Shown one piece after another: positions 34,727-46,131 of a DNA stretch of 64,000 nucleotides. The notes beneath the pieces were generated by a model. The model made no database searches. It was given only the letters and a program-made list of their open reading frames with translations, and was not told the DNA's origin. This DNA comes from Hevea brasiliensis (lineage: Eukaryota > Streptophyta > Magnoliopsida > Malpighiales > Euphorbiaceae): positions 49,270,735 to 49,334,734 of the forward strand of contig NC_079503.1 in assembly GCF_030052815.1 (NCBI RefSeq). Reading direction: 5' to 3'. How positions within the stretch are numbered: the stretch's first letter is position 1; every line of letters begins with the position of its first letter. Made by a program: the position numbers and the translations under genes.

Positions 34727-37700
34727 TGTAACATCCACATTATACGTGTTCTGTACGTTCTGTTGCTCCAGTGGCCAAATAATAGTCCAGGCAAGTCAGA
34801 ATGTCTTGAACTACACTTCGGTGATAGTGAATAGACATATAATGATGAAATAAATAAAAAAGAAAATACAAGAAAAATCAAAGAAAAGTGAAAGAGAGAA
34901 AATGAGGCTAAGTTAAACGAGTCGGCACTGCAGCGATGGGTGACCGCACTGGGAAGGCCGTTGCCAACCCCAGGACTGCGGGAAACCCTCAAAATTTATT
35001 TTTGAGACATAAATAAAGGTTTATTGAAATGTAATTGACACTAGAAATATCAAAGAAACATTAATAAATTAGTATAAAGAAAAACAAAAAAATCGAGAAA
35101 CAGACAAAAATCGGTGTTATCGAAAAATTGGGAATATAACCCGAAGTGGGGTATTTTGGTCATTTGACACCTAGAGTTTCCTTTTGACCTCAATGTCCAT
35201 TAAGAATAAATGATATTGCACTTAGAAAATGTCATGAAAAAATAAAATAGGATACAATGTATAAATAGTAGAAAAATGGAGCTAAATGAGCAAATAAGGA
35301 AACTTTAACTAATTAAACATTAAAAAGAACATAGTGCTCCACTAACTTGGATATTGGGACACTTATCTAAGCCTTGGGACACCAGATAGCACTCATTCTC
35401 ATCTTCTTCTTCATCCCACTTCACCTTGCCGAAATGAAGTTCACCATGGAAATCACCATGGCCGCCCCCACATGCAACCTCTATGGGTACATGATCAAGC
35501 CACCATTTCCACTTGTTTCCTTTATTAAAGCTTGCCTACTTACCTTGGGGAAGATATTGGCAACAAGAAAAACAAGATTTGGTGAAGTTTTGATAAGCTT
35601 CCAAAGTGGTAAGTGTCCAAAACCTCTCCCTTGCTTTAGTAAACCTTGTGTTTAGGTTGAGGTGAGTATTTTAGTGAAGAGAAATGAAGAAAATCTTGAG
35701 AAATGAAATGGTCCATTTTCGACAACCATGATTATGTGTGTATTTGAGTTTTTCTTACCTCTAATGGATGGAAATTATAGTTGATTAACTCAAATGGAGG
35801 ATGTAGTAAGTTAAAATCTAAGTATGTGCATGTAGTGCTTGAATTAAGGGTGTGAAATGGAACCTTAATGCTTTGGGCAAACTGCCATGTTTGGCAGCCT
35901 ATTAAATCATGAATTTGTGTGTGAATATGTAGTTTATTAATAAAATATGCTAATGTTAAATTGTGGGCAACATGTGTAAGTGATATTGAAGTATGATTAT
36001 ATTGAAGTGCATGTGTAATATTGACATTGAGATATGTTGAATTTTGGTGGAAGTGAATGTTGAACTTAATGGTGAATTGTGTGCATTGAGCACTTGAATG
36101 TTCTGCCCAAAATTGTTTGCTGGAATTGTGTACAATATATATATGGAAGTGTCATTGAGTGAATATTGAAGTAATGAGGAGGAGAAGGAATATCAAATTG
36201 GAGGTGTATCTGTTTTGTGCAGGTTATGCATTGATGGCAGTATATAAATTAGGTCATAAGTGCCAAACTGTAAACCCAATTGGTATGAGGCCAATGGGGG
36301 ATGAAACTAGACACCAAATAGGCCAACTTTCATGTAGAAATGTTGCCAAAATTCTGCCTAGAAACTGACCTTAAAAATGACAAAATCCGGAATAGCAACC
36401 TTGCAACCCAGATTTTTGATCATATGAACAGTACTCATTAGGATGACCATAACTCACTCAAAACAAGTCCAATTGACCTGAAATTTTTACCATGGATAGA
36501 TTAGACATAGAGCTACAATTCTTATGAAGACACTAAAGCCCAGAAATGACTAGAACCAAGTCAAATAGCTTGCACAAGTTTGGGTACCAAAACTGCCAGA
36601 ACTAAAAGTGACCTAAAATTTACCAAATTTTACACTAAAGGTGCAATCTGTCCAGCTTTAGTAAATTGACTATATCTTGGTCTATACAACTCAGAATGAC
36701 CTGAAATTTTGCTTCGCGTGCAATAAAACATAGAGCTACAATTCTTAGGAAGACATCAAAGCCCAAAAATAACTAGAACCAAGTCAAATAGCTTGCACAA
36801 ATTCGGGTACCAAAACTGCCAGAACTAAAAGTGACCTAAAATTGACCAAATTTTCCACTAAAGGTGCAATCTGTCCAGCTTTAGTAAATTGACCATATCT
36901 TGGTCTATACAACTCAGAATGACCTGAAATTTTGCCCTGCGTGCAATAAGACATAGAGCTACAATTTTGCTTCTTTGACCAGAAGCTAAAAACCAAGAGA
37001 AATAGGACTTTAAGCTAGACTAATCTAGCGCACCAAAAATTGAGAATTTGACATTTACATACAATGATGCTTCAAGCAATTTGGCAATGAATGCTAACTT
37101 ATAAAAATGGTAAATTGCACTATATTGGCAGCATATTGAATTACAATATGTGACATGTTGATGCTAGAAACAACTTATCCATAGTACCTAAAAAGGTTAA
37201 CATATGCATTGACTTATGAATTACATAATAGCTAGTAAACTCAAAAAACTTGATGAATTAAACAATTAATTTATAATGTGCCTTAGTTTGCCTAGTTGAC
37301 TAGTTTAGATAGGTTGGCATGCCAATAGGGTTCTGACAGCTGTTCTGTAAATGGCTTCATGCCATATTATGTTTTTACGGCTTATTATGCCGCACTGCGA
37401 CCTTAATAGCCTACGGCTATGCGTATTGTGTTATTATACTTGGCTTATCGCCAGATTGACTATATGGCTTTTTAGCCACACTATTTGCACACCGGGAGAC
37501 ACTTTGTGATCGATAGTGTGATGGCCTGAGGTACTAAGTACCTAGTGCCAGTATATCCGTTTATCCAGCCTGGTCAGTATATAGGCTACACTGGCAGTAA
37601 TTCAAGTACTATTAAATTCAAATAGCTAAATCCAGTCTACTGACATACAGCATCACCAAAAATTTGTAAACACTTTATTTACTTTATTTTAGTGTATATT

Positions 37701-38360
37701 TCTTTATATTTGGCACCACTAAGCAAAATTGCTTAGCGCGTTGCTTTTGTAATGCGTAGATATTAGAGACATAGCTGGGGAGCCCAGTAGACTTACAATC
37801 GAGTGAGACATCAAATCTGCACAAGAGTCCAGAGTCATTTGCACTGTATTGCATACATGGTAGGACTTAGGATATCTTTTATTTTGTACTTTGTTGTATT
37901 TTTAAAATTTGGCCTTGTATTTTTTAATATTATGAAAGCTCTAAAGTTTGTAATATCTTGTACATATTAAATAACATAGAGATTTTCTAGATATATTTAA
38001 ATTATTATGGATTGTATTATGGAACTGTTTAATGACTATAAAAGTCTATTGACTTTACTGAAAAATAGAAACTGTGAAATATTTGAGATTTTGAAAGTAT
38101 CATATTAAACTGTTTTCAACAGGTTTGGAAGGACAGTTGTTCGAAATACAGACGGCACCTTGTCAAATTTTTATTACCAATCTTGAAACACTGATTTTAT
38201 CAAAGTATGAAAATAGTATCAGCATGATATGAATATTACATAAATGACTTCTTAAAATCAAATTGAGCTCAAGTAATGAAATAATCATAAACTAGGTGTT
38301 CCGGCATGCCGTGTAGCAAGCCTTGCTCATCTATTCTGTAGACGGGTGAGGGGTGTTACA
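34727..38360 (+). repeat. 3' LTR of element B
   Basis: LTR of the second lineage, 3.63 kb, TGTAACATCC...GGGGTGTTACA. It abuts the protease of element R at 38361, so this is the right end of the A/B composite. The expected duplication at the left end is outside the window. A 223-bp tandem duplication (36511-36733 and 36734-36956) is absent from the R LTR. A donor-like AAAGTG/GTAAGT lies at 35609. A short frame at 35374-35655 has no counterpart elsewhere and is not called. Confidence 0.92.
37719..37788 (+). other. three-stem RNA domain, LTR of element B
   Basis: After GCACCACT: stem 1 is CTAAGCAA (37719-37726) with TTGCTTAG (37729-37736), perfect. Stem 2 is CGCGTTGC (37737-37744), loop TTTT, GTAATGCG (37749-37756), paired with two G-U. 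Stem 3 is CTGGG (37775-37779), loop GAG, CCCAG (37783-37787), perfect. The bases differ almost entirely from the element A/E versions but the three-stem layout is the same. Confidence 0.62.
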
Positions 38361-39886
38361 ATAACCAATCCATTCTCTAAATCACATCAAACTCATAGAA
38401 AGGCAGTTTGATCAAGTCTGCTAAGAACTCTTTCCCTTGAATCTTCAATGGACAGCCCTTATACACCTTGTTTACTACCACACTGTGGCCTAGTGGAATT
38501 GTGACTAGAATGTCTTGGTCACTTTCCTCTACTGGTATTCCCTTTTCTACGGGCAGCTTGATACAAATATATGAATGAGTAGATCCAGGATCCACTAATG
38601 CATGCACAAAAGTATTATAGAGGAGGAACGTACCCTTGATGACATCTGGAGCATCCTGTTCCTCCTATGCCCTTATAGCATAGGCTCTGGCTGGTTTTTT
38701 ACCTTCTGTTCTCTCCACAGATTCTGATACAAGTTTCTGTGAAGTACCGGCTTCCTCAGCCTTACCTGGCTTTCTACCCCTTGGAGCTGGAGGGACAGGC
38801 CTATCAGTTAATACCAGAGTGGATGTAGTAGTTCTATGAGGACAATCTCAAACTAGGTGGTCTGTAGATCCACACCGTAAACAAGCACCTATCATCCTCC
38901 AATATTCGCCCTTATGCCATTTTTGGCAATGTGGGCAGGCAACAGATACTGTTGGGGCTAGTCCCCTATACCCTGTCCCTGGATAGCTAGCCATTGAAGG
39001 GGTGGACTGGCCTCTCCTTGGTGCAAACTGAGATTTGGGCCTCTGTGACTGACCCTGACTTGGTGCTCTACTGAAACTCTGAGTAGGCAAACCTCTAAAT
39101 TTCTTACTAGGGACAGAAGATGTACTGGTCTGACCCTGACCTCTTTTCTACTGTCTATCCCTTCTGTTATGCTCATTCATTCTAACCTTTTTAACCTTCA
39201 GTGCAGCTTCCACTAACTTGGCAAACTCTGTAATCCCCAAGGCTGTAATCATTACTTTAATGTTATCATTGAGTCCTTCCTCAAATCTCTTGCATCTCTC
39301 CGACACATTAGAGACTATTTCCTGCCCATAGTGGCTTAGTCTGACAAATTCTCTTTCATATTCAGCCACTGTTAGCTGTCTCTGGCTTAGGGTAATAAAC
39401 TCCCTTCTATTCTCTTCCAGGTATACACTACCCACATACTTCTTTTCTGAACTTAGTGAGAAAGAAATCTCAAATTATCTGTTCTGGTAGCACCTCACTA
39501 GTTACTGTATCCCACCATTGGTATGCATCATCTTGTAGTAGTGATACAGTAGCTTCCAAATTCTGCTCTGGAGTACAATGAAGTTATTTCAAGACTCTTC
39601 CAGTTCAGTCCAACCAGTTTTCAGCTGCGACAGAATCATCTTCCCTTTTGCCTAGAAAATCCACTGCTCTAAACTTCCTGAGTCTCTCCATATGAGATTT
39701 GTGATGTGGAGGTGGTGGTGGTGGCATAACTTCTGCCATCTGTCCAAAAAACTCAGCCATTTGCTGAAATATGGCTGGTGCACCTGGTACTGGTGGAGCA
39801 GGTTCCCTCCTATCTCCTAGTTCAATCATAGATAGAGCATGACTTTCCACTTCCTCATCGACCAATCTCTGTGATGTGGAGTCCAT
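38361..39886 (-). pseudogene. gag and protease start of element R (B family), decayed
   Basis: Minus-strand gag from ATG 39886-39884 (MDSTSQ). It has the same architecture as the gag of element B: proline stretch, gag core, CPHCQKWHKGE cluster with its last cysteine changed to tyrosine, knuckle CLRCGSTDHLV with a stop before DC, and protease DPGSTHSY. There are several stops and a frameshift near 39450. It is cut within the MDWL segment of protease, where the LTR of element B begins. This shows the A/B composite inserted into a relative of B in the opposite orientation. Confidence 0.87.
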
Positions 39887-39993
39887 ATTCTGATCAAAAT
39901 AACAAATCAAAAGATCTGCATTAGAGTCATCTTAACACTTATAATGCAATGCATGATATGCAAACTATCTAGGTCCAGAAATGCCTAAACTGT

Positions 39994-40005
39994 GCTCTGA
40001 TACCA
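39994..40005 (-). other. primer-binding site, element R
   Basis: TGGTATCAGAGC on the minus strand, five bases from the LTR at 40011. It shows the second lineage also primes with initiator tRNA-Met. Confidence 0.92.
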
Positions 40006-40584
40006 CTAAATGTAACACCCCTCACCCGTCTACAGAATAGTCGAGCAAGGCGTGTTACACGGCGTGCCAGAACACCCAGTCTATGATTACTGCATTTCTT
40101 GGGCTCAATTTGATTTTAAGAAGTCTTTTATGTAATATTCATATCATGCTGATACTATTTTCATACTTTGATACAATCAGTGTTTCAAGATTGATAATAA
40201 AAATTTGGCAAGGTGTCGTCTGTATTTTGGATAACTGTCCTTCCAAACCTGTTGAAAACAGCTTAATATGATACTATCAAAATCTCAAATATTTCACAGT
40301 CTCTATTTCTCAGTAAAGTCAATAGACTTTTACAGTTATTAAACAGTTCCATAATACAGTCCATAATAATTTAAATATATCCAGAAAATCTCCATGTTAT
40401 TTAATATGTACAAGATATTACAAACTTTAGAGCTTTCATAATATTACAAAATACAAGGCCGAATTTCAAAAATACAACAAAAGTACAAAATACAAGATAT
40501 CCTAAGTCCTACCATGTATGCAATGCAGTACAGATGACTCAGGACTCCTGTGCAGATCTGATGTCTCACCCGGTCATAGGTCTG

Positions 40585-40653
40585 CTGAGCTCCCCAGCTG
40601 TGTCTTCGATACCTACGCGTTACAAATGCAACGCGCTAAGCAATTTTGCTTAG
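40585..40653 (-). other. three-stem RNA domain, LTR of element R
   Basis: On the minus strand stem 1 is CTAAGCAA/TTGCTTAG (40653-40636), perfect. Stem 2 is CGCGTTGC (40635-40628) with GTAACGCG (40623-40616); a G-U pair of the element B copy is here G-C. Stem 3 is CTGGG/CTCAG (40597-40585), where a G-C pair of element B is now G-U, so pairing is retained. Confidence 0.6.
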
Positions 40654-41998
40654 TGGTGCCAAATATAAAGAAATATACACTAAAATAAAGTAAATAAAGT
40701 GTTTACGAATTTTTGGTGGTGCTGTATGTCAGTAGACTGGATTTAGCTATTTGAATTTAGTAGTACTTGAATTACTGCCTGTGTAGCCTATATACTGACC
40801 AGACTAGATAAACGGATATACTGGCACTTGGTACCTAGTACCTTGGGCTGTCACACCATCGATCACAAAGTGTCTCCCGGTGTGCAAATAGTGTGGCTAA
40901 AAAGCCATATAGTCAATCTGGCGATAAGCCAAGAATAAATACACAATATGTATAGTCGTAGGCTATTAAAGTCACAGTGCGGCATAATAAGCCGTAAAAA
41001 CACAGTATGGCATGAAGCCATTTATAGAATAGCTGTCAGAATCCTATTGGCATGCCAACCTATCCAAACTAGTCAACTAGGCAAAGTAGGGCACATTATA
41101 AATTAAATGTTTAATTCTTCAATTTTTAGAGTTTACTAACTATTATGTAATTCATAAGTCAATACATATGTTGACCTTTTTAGGTACTATGGATAAGTTG
41201 TTTCTATCATCAACATGTCACATATTGTAATTCAATATGCTGCCAATATAGTGTAATTTACCATTTTTATAAGTTGGCATTCATTGCCAAATTGCTTCAA
41301 GCATCATTGTATGTAAATGTCAAATTCTCAATTTTTGGTGTGCTAGATTGGTCAAGCTTAAAGTCCTATTTCTCTTGGTTTTTAGCTTATGGTCAAAGAA
41401 GAAAAATTGTAGCTCTATGTCTTATTGCACGTGGGGCAAAATTTCAGGTCATTCTGAGTTGTGTAGACCAAGATATGGTCAATTTACTAAAGCTGGACAG
41501 ATTGCATCTTTAGTGGAAAATTTGGTCAATTTTAGGTCACTTTTAGTTCTGGCTGTTTTGGTACCCAAACTTGTGCAAGCTATTTGACTTGGTTCTGGCC
41601 ATTTCTGGGCTTTGGTGTCTCATAATAATTGTATCTCTATGTCTAGGCTATCCATGGTAAAAATTTCAGGTCAATTGGACTAGTTTTGAGTGACTTATGG
41701 TCATCCTAATGAATACTGTTCATATGGTCAAAAATCTGGGTTGCAAGGTTGCTGTTCCAGATTTGGTCATTTTTAAGGTCAGTTTCTAGATAGAATTTTG
41801 GCAACATTTCTACATGAAAGTTGGCCTATTTGGTGTCTAGTTTCACCCCCCATTGGTCTTATACCAATTGGGTTCACAGTTTGGCACTTATGACCTAATT
41901 TAGGTATTGCCTTCAATACACAACCTGCATAAAGTATATACACTTCCAATTTGATATTCCTTCTCCTCCTCATTACTTTAATATTCAATCAATGACAC

Positions 41999-42002
<4 letters not shown>

Positions 42003-42050
<48 letters not shown>
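42003..42050 (+). repeat. (AT)24 microsatellite
   Basis: Uninterrupted AT dinucleotides within the LTR of element R, at a site where the element B LTR has only a short TATATATA. Confidence 0.97.
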
Positions 42051-42053
<3 letters not shown>

Positions 42054-43449
42054 ACACAATTCCAGCAACAATTTTGGGTAGAACATTCAAGTGCTCAGTG
42101 CACACAATTCACCATTAAGTTCAACATTCACTTCCACCAAAATTCAACATATCTCAATGTCAATTTTACACATACACTTCAATATAATCATACTTCAATA
42201 TCACTTACACATACTGCCCACAATTTAACACTAGCATATTTCATTAATAAACTACATATTCACACATAAATTCATGATTTAATAGGCTGGCAAACATGGC
42301 AGTTTGCCCAAAGCATTAAGGTTCCATTTCACACCCTTAGTTCAAGCACTACATGCACATACTTAGATTTTAACTTATTACATCCTCCATTTGAGTTAAT
42401 CAACCATAATTTCCATCCATTAGAGGTAAGAAAAACTAAAATACAACACATAATCATGGCTGCTAAAAATGGACCATTTCATTTCTCAAGATTTTCTTCA
42501 TTTCTCTTCACCAAAATACTCACCTCAACCTAAACACAAGGTTTACTAAAGCAAAGGAGAGGTTTTGGACACTTACTACTTTTGAAGCTTATCAAAACTT
42601 CACCAAATCTTGTTTTTCTTGTTGCCAATATCTTCCCCAAGGAAAGTAGGCAAGCTTTAATGAAGGAACCAAGTAGAAATGGTGGCTTGATCATGTACCC
42701 ATGGAGGTTGCATGTGGGGCAGCCATGGTGATTTCCAAGGTGAACTTCATTTCTCTCGGCTAGTTATTTCTCAAGGTGGAAGATGATGGTTTTGCTGTCC
42801 CAAAGGCATATTTAGGTGTCCCAAATTAGGAGTTAGTGGAGCACTAACTTGGATTTTAATATTAATTATTCAAAGTTTCATAAATTAGATTTTATCCCCC
42901 ATTTCTTTCATTATTCTTATAATGTATTATAATTTAATTTTTCATGATATTTTCTAAGTGTAATATCATTTATTTTTAATGGACATTGAGGTTAAAAGGC
43001 AACCCTACGTGTCAAATGACCAAAATACCCCACTTCGGGTTATATTCCTGATTTTTCAGTAACACCGATTTTTGTCTGTTTCTTGATTTTTCGATTTTCT
43101 TTGTACTAATTTATTAATTTTTTTTTAATAATTCTAGTGTCAATTATATTTCAATAGACCTTTACTTACATCCCGAAATTAAATTTCGAGGGTTTCCCGT
43201 GGTCCTGGGGTCGGCAATGGCCTTTCCGATGCGGTCACCCATCGCTGCAGTGCCGGCTCGTTTAACTTAGATTCATTTTCTCTCTTTCATTTTTCGTTGA
43301 TTTTTCTCGTATTTTCTTTTTATTTATTTGATCATTATATGTCTGTTCACTATCACCGAAGTATAGTCCAAACATCCTGACTTGCTTGGACTGTTATTTG
43401 GCCACTTGAGCAACAGAACATACATAACACATATAGTGGGGATGTTACA

Positions 43450-44845
43450 TGGCAAGCTTATATGGTGCCATGTGTCACCATCTCATGGTGCCACATGTCA
43501 CCTTGTGAAATGACCAAATTACCCTTGTGTTGTAATTTTCAGTTCTCAACCCAAAATAATTATTTCTCCTCTTCTAATCAATTTATATCAAATATTAATT
43601 AATTAATTAATCTCTATTAATTAATTTCTCATAATTAAATCCATATTTAAACACTTTAAATATAAATTTAACTTATACTATACATCCAATAACCTGGATT
43701 TTGTTTCAAGTCATGCTAGGGACTTTGCAATCTAATTGCAAACCAAACCTATTTAATTAAACAATTAAACTCTTTAACTAATTAATTAAATCACATTTAA
43801 CTTGGTGATTACTTGTGTATGTGTGTGACTCACTAGGCTTATCACTAATTGGCAATGAGATATGATATTAACTCTTAATATCATCAGAACTCTTTCTTAC
43901 CATAAATGATTTCTCTAAGTCATTTTCGGCATTTTATAGACCATGGTTAACACCTAGCATAGCATGCTATGGCCACCCAATCAGTAATAAGGAATACCTT
44001 AAATGAACCTTTAATCATATGTTACCATGCACTAGAATCTCTCGGTTACAAAATCTCAGTTCGAGCTAGAGTCATGGTGTATGTCAAACTCCATTTGCTA
44101 TGAATATTATGTTCTCCTTTAATTTCAATTCTTGATTAAAAAGATTTTCTCATCAGAAACTCTTTTCTGATTAAATCTATCTGTCCTGGCCAGGAACTTG
44201 AGACATCAAAAACAATTAAATGAGCATAGGATTTTATCCCTATTTACTTAGGATAACAGATTCCATCTTGATCAACACCTATCTCCATACATAACAAGTA
44301 GGAGCTAACACATGCCCATATACCCATACACAGTATAAGTATGAAAGTAGTATTAAACTCAAACCATCTATATACAAGATAACTGTGCTATCTCAGGTCT
44401 AAAAATTATATACACTAATATGATTTATGACAATGCATTGACAAGAGTAAACTCCATGTGCTTGTCATAAATGTCACTGGTTCGGCCTACTTATTATGCA
44501 TAAGTACCTATCATGTTTGCTATATGGCATGAGACTCACCATTCCATCTTATTTACATCTCATATAAATAACTTGGGAACAAACATGATTGCAATATTTC
44601 TAGATAGGTCATGTCCTTATTGTGAAGTATCCTCGATTGTGAACCAATTTATGATACTTTGTGCTAGAAATACTATCACTCATATTCTTAACAACTTAAG
44701 AATAGAATTTCTAACAAAATATCAATGGACCTTTTCTATTAGACATAAATATATTATGTAAACGAAAAAGTGTAAATACCTTTTATTAATAAAACATGTA
44801 TAAGATACATACTTAAATGATATGCTTTAGGGCATACTACTAACA
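43450..44845 (-). repeat. LTR-like repeat of copia aspect, minus strand, truncated by element R
   Basis: About 1.4 kb, unrelated to the chromovirus LTRs. Its minus-strand start is TGTTAGTAGTATGCC (44845 downwards). It matches, inverted, the sequence at 45413-46131 plus 49837-50510. The TGTTAG start, internal AATAAAAGG stretch and lack of coding sequence fit a copia-type LTR. No internal region or paired LTR is in view, so the class is tentative. The missing end lies where element R inserted. Confidence 0.55.
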
Positions 44846-45412
44846 AATCCATCTTCACTGATAGGAAGTGACAGACTTAGTCAACCTATCTACATACCAA
44901 ACTGCGTCATGATTCTTTTGAGTATGAGGAAGTCCTGTCACGAAATCCATGGTGATCCTTTCCCATTTCCACTCAGAAATAGGCAATGGCTGTAACAATC
45001 CTGCTAGTACCTAGTGTTCTGCCTTCACTTGCTAATAAGTTAGGCATTTGGCTACAAATTCTACAATGTCTTTTTTCATCCCTCTCCACCAGTAATACTC
45101 TTTAATAGTTCTATACATTTTAGTTGCACCAAGATGTATAGCAAATGGTGAATCATGTGATTTCTGTAAGATGATCTACTTCAATCCCACATTATTAAGA
45201 ATGCACATTCTACCCTGATATAGCAACATGCCTTTATCATTTAATGAAAATTCTAGTTTCTTGCCATTCTGTGCCTCCTCCATTAGCTTCAAGTACCTGT
45301 CATCATTTTGAGCTACTGCTTTAATCTGTTCAGTAGTATTGGCTTCACTTGTAAAGTAGCCAAAATCCGTTCATCAGTATCTATCACCAATTCTGCATGC
45401 AATGCTCTTAAG
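44846..45412 (-). pseudogene. gypsy RNase H/integrase fragment between two inverted LTR-like repeats
   Basis: 567 bp on the minus strand. It translates to a piece of chromovirus integrase: LRALHAE, the zinc domain (MYRTIKEYYWWRGMKKDIVEF; KCLT), then TMDFVTGLPHTQK and VDRLTKS. Several stops are present. It matches neither element A, B nor C closely, so it comes from a further copy of the family. Both ends abut the TGTTAG terminus of a copia-like repeat. Confidence 0.78.
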
Positions 45413-46131
45413 TGTTAGTAGTATGCCTTAGAGCATATCATTTTGTATGTACCTTGTACATAATTTATTAATAAAGGCAATTTCACTTTTCCATTTACAT
45501 AATGTATTTATGTGTAATAGAAAAGGTCCATTGATATTTTGTTAGAAATTCCATTCTTAAGTTATTAAGAATATGAGTGACAGTATTTCTAGCACAAAGT
45601 ATCATAAATTGGTTCACAATCGATGATATTTCACAAAGGACATGACTTATCCAGAAATATTGTAATCATGTTTGTTCCCTAGGGATTTATATGAGATATA
45701 AATAAGATGGAATGGTGAGTCTCATACCATATAACAAACATGATAGGCACTTATACATGATAAGTAGCCCGAACCAGTGACACATATGACAAGCACATAT
45801 AGTTTACTCTTGTTAATGCATTGTCATATATTATATTAATGCATATAATCTTTAGACCTGATATAGCACAATTATCTTATATATAGGTGTTTTGAATTTG
45901 ATACTGCTTTCATACGTGTACTGTGTATGGGTATATGGGCATGTGTTGGCTCCTACTAGTTATATATGGAGATAGGTGTTGATCAAAATGGAATCTATTA
46001 CCCTAAGTAAATAGGGATAAAATCCTATGTCAATTTAATTGTTCTTGATGTTTCAAGTTCCTAGCCAGGACAGATAGATTTAGTCAGAAAAGAGTTTCTG
46101 ACAAGAAAATCTAATTAATTAAGAACTGGAA
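45413..46131 (+). repeat. copia-like LTR repeat, plus-strand copy, first part
   Basis: Starts TGTTAGTAGTATGCC. It is the inverted partner of 43450-44845, and is interrupted by solo LTR S2 after 46131. Confidence 0.6.

Larger units (their letters stand above)
40011..43449 (-). repeat. 5' LTR of element R (B family)
   Basis: 3.44-kb LTR, inverted relative to 34727-38360. Ends are TGTAACACCCC (40011) and GGGATGTTACA (43449). It is inserted in the copia-like repeat beginning at 43450; the other LTR of R lies outside the window or was lost. It carries a pure (AT)24 tract at 42003-42050 that is only about four repeats long in the element B LTR. Confidence 0.92.

Noticed and set aside
35374..35655. 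93-residue frame in the LTR of element B
   Set aside because: Not open in the inverted LTR of element R at the matching place.
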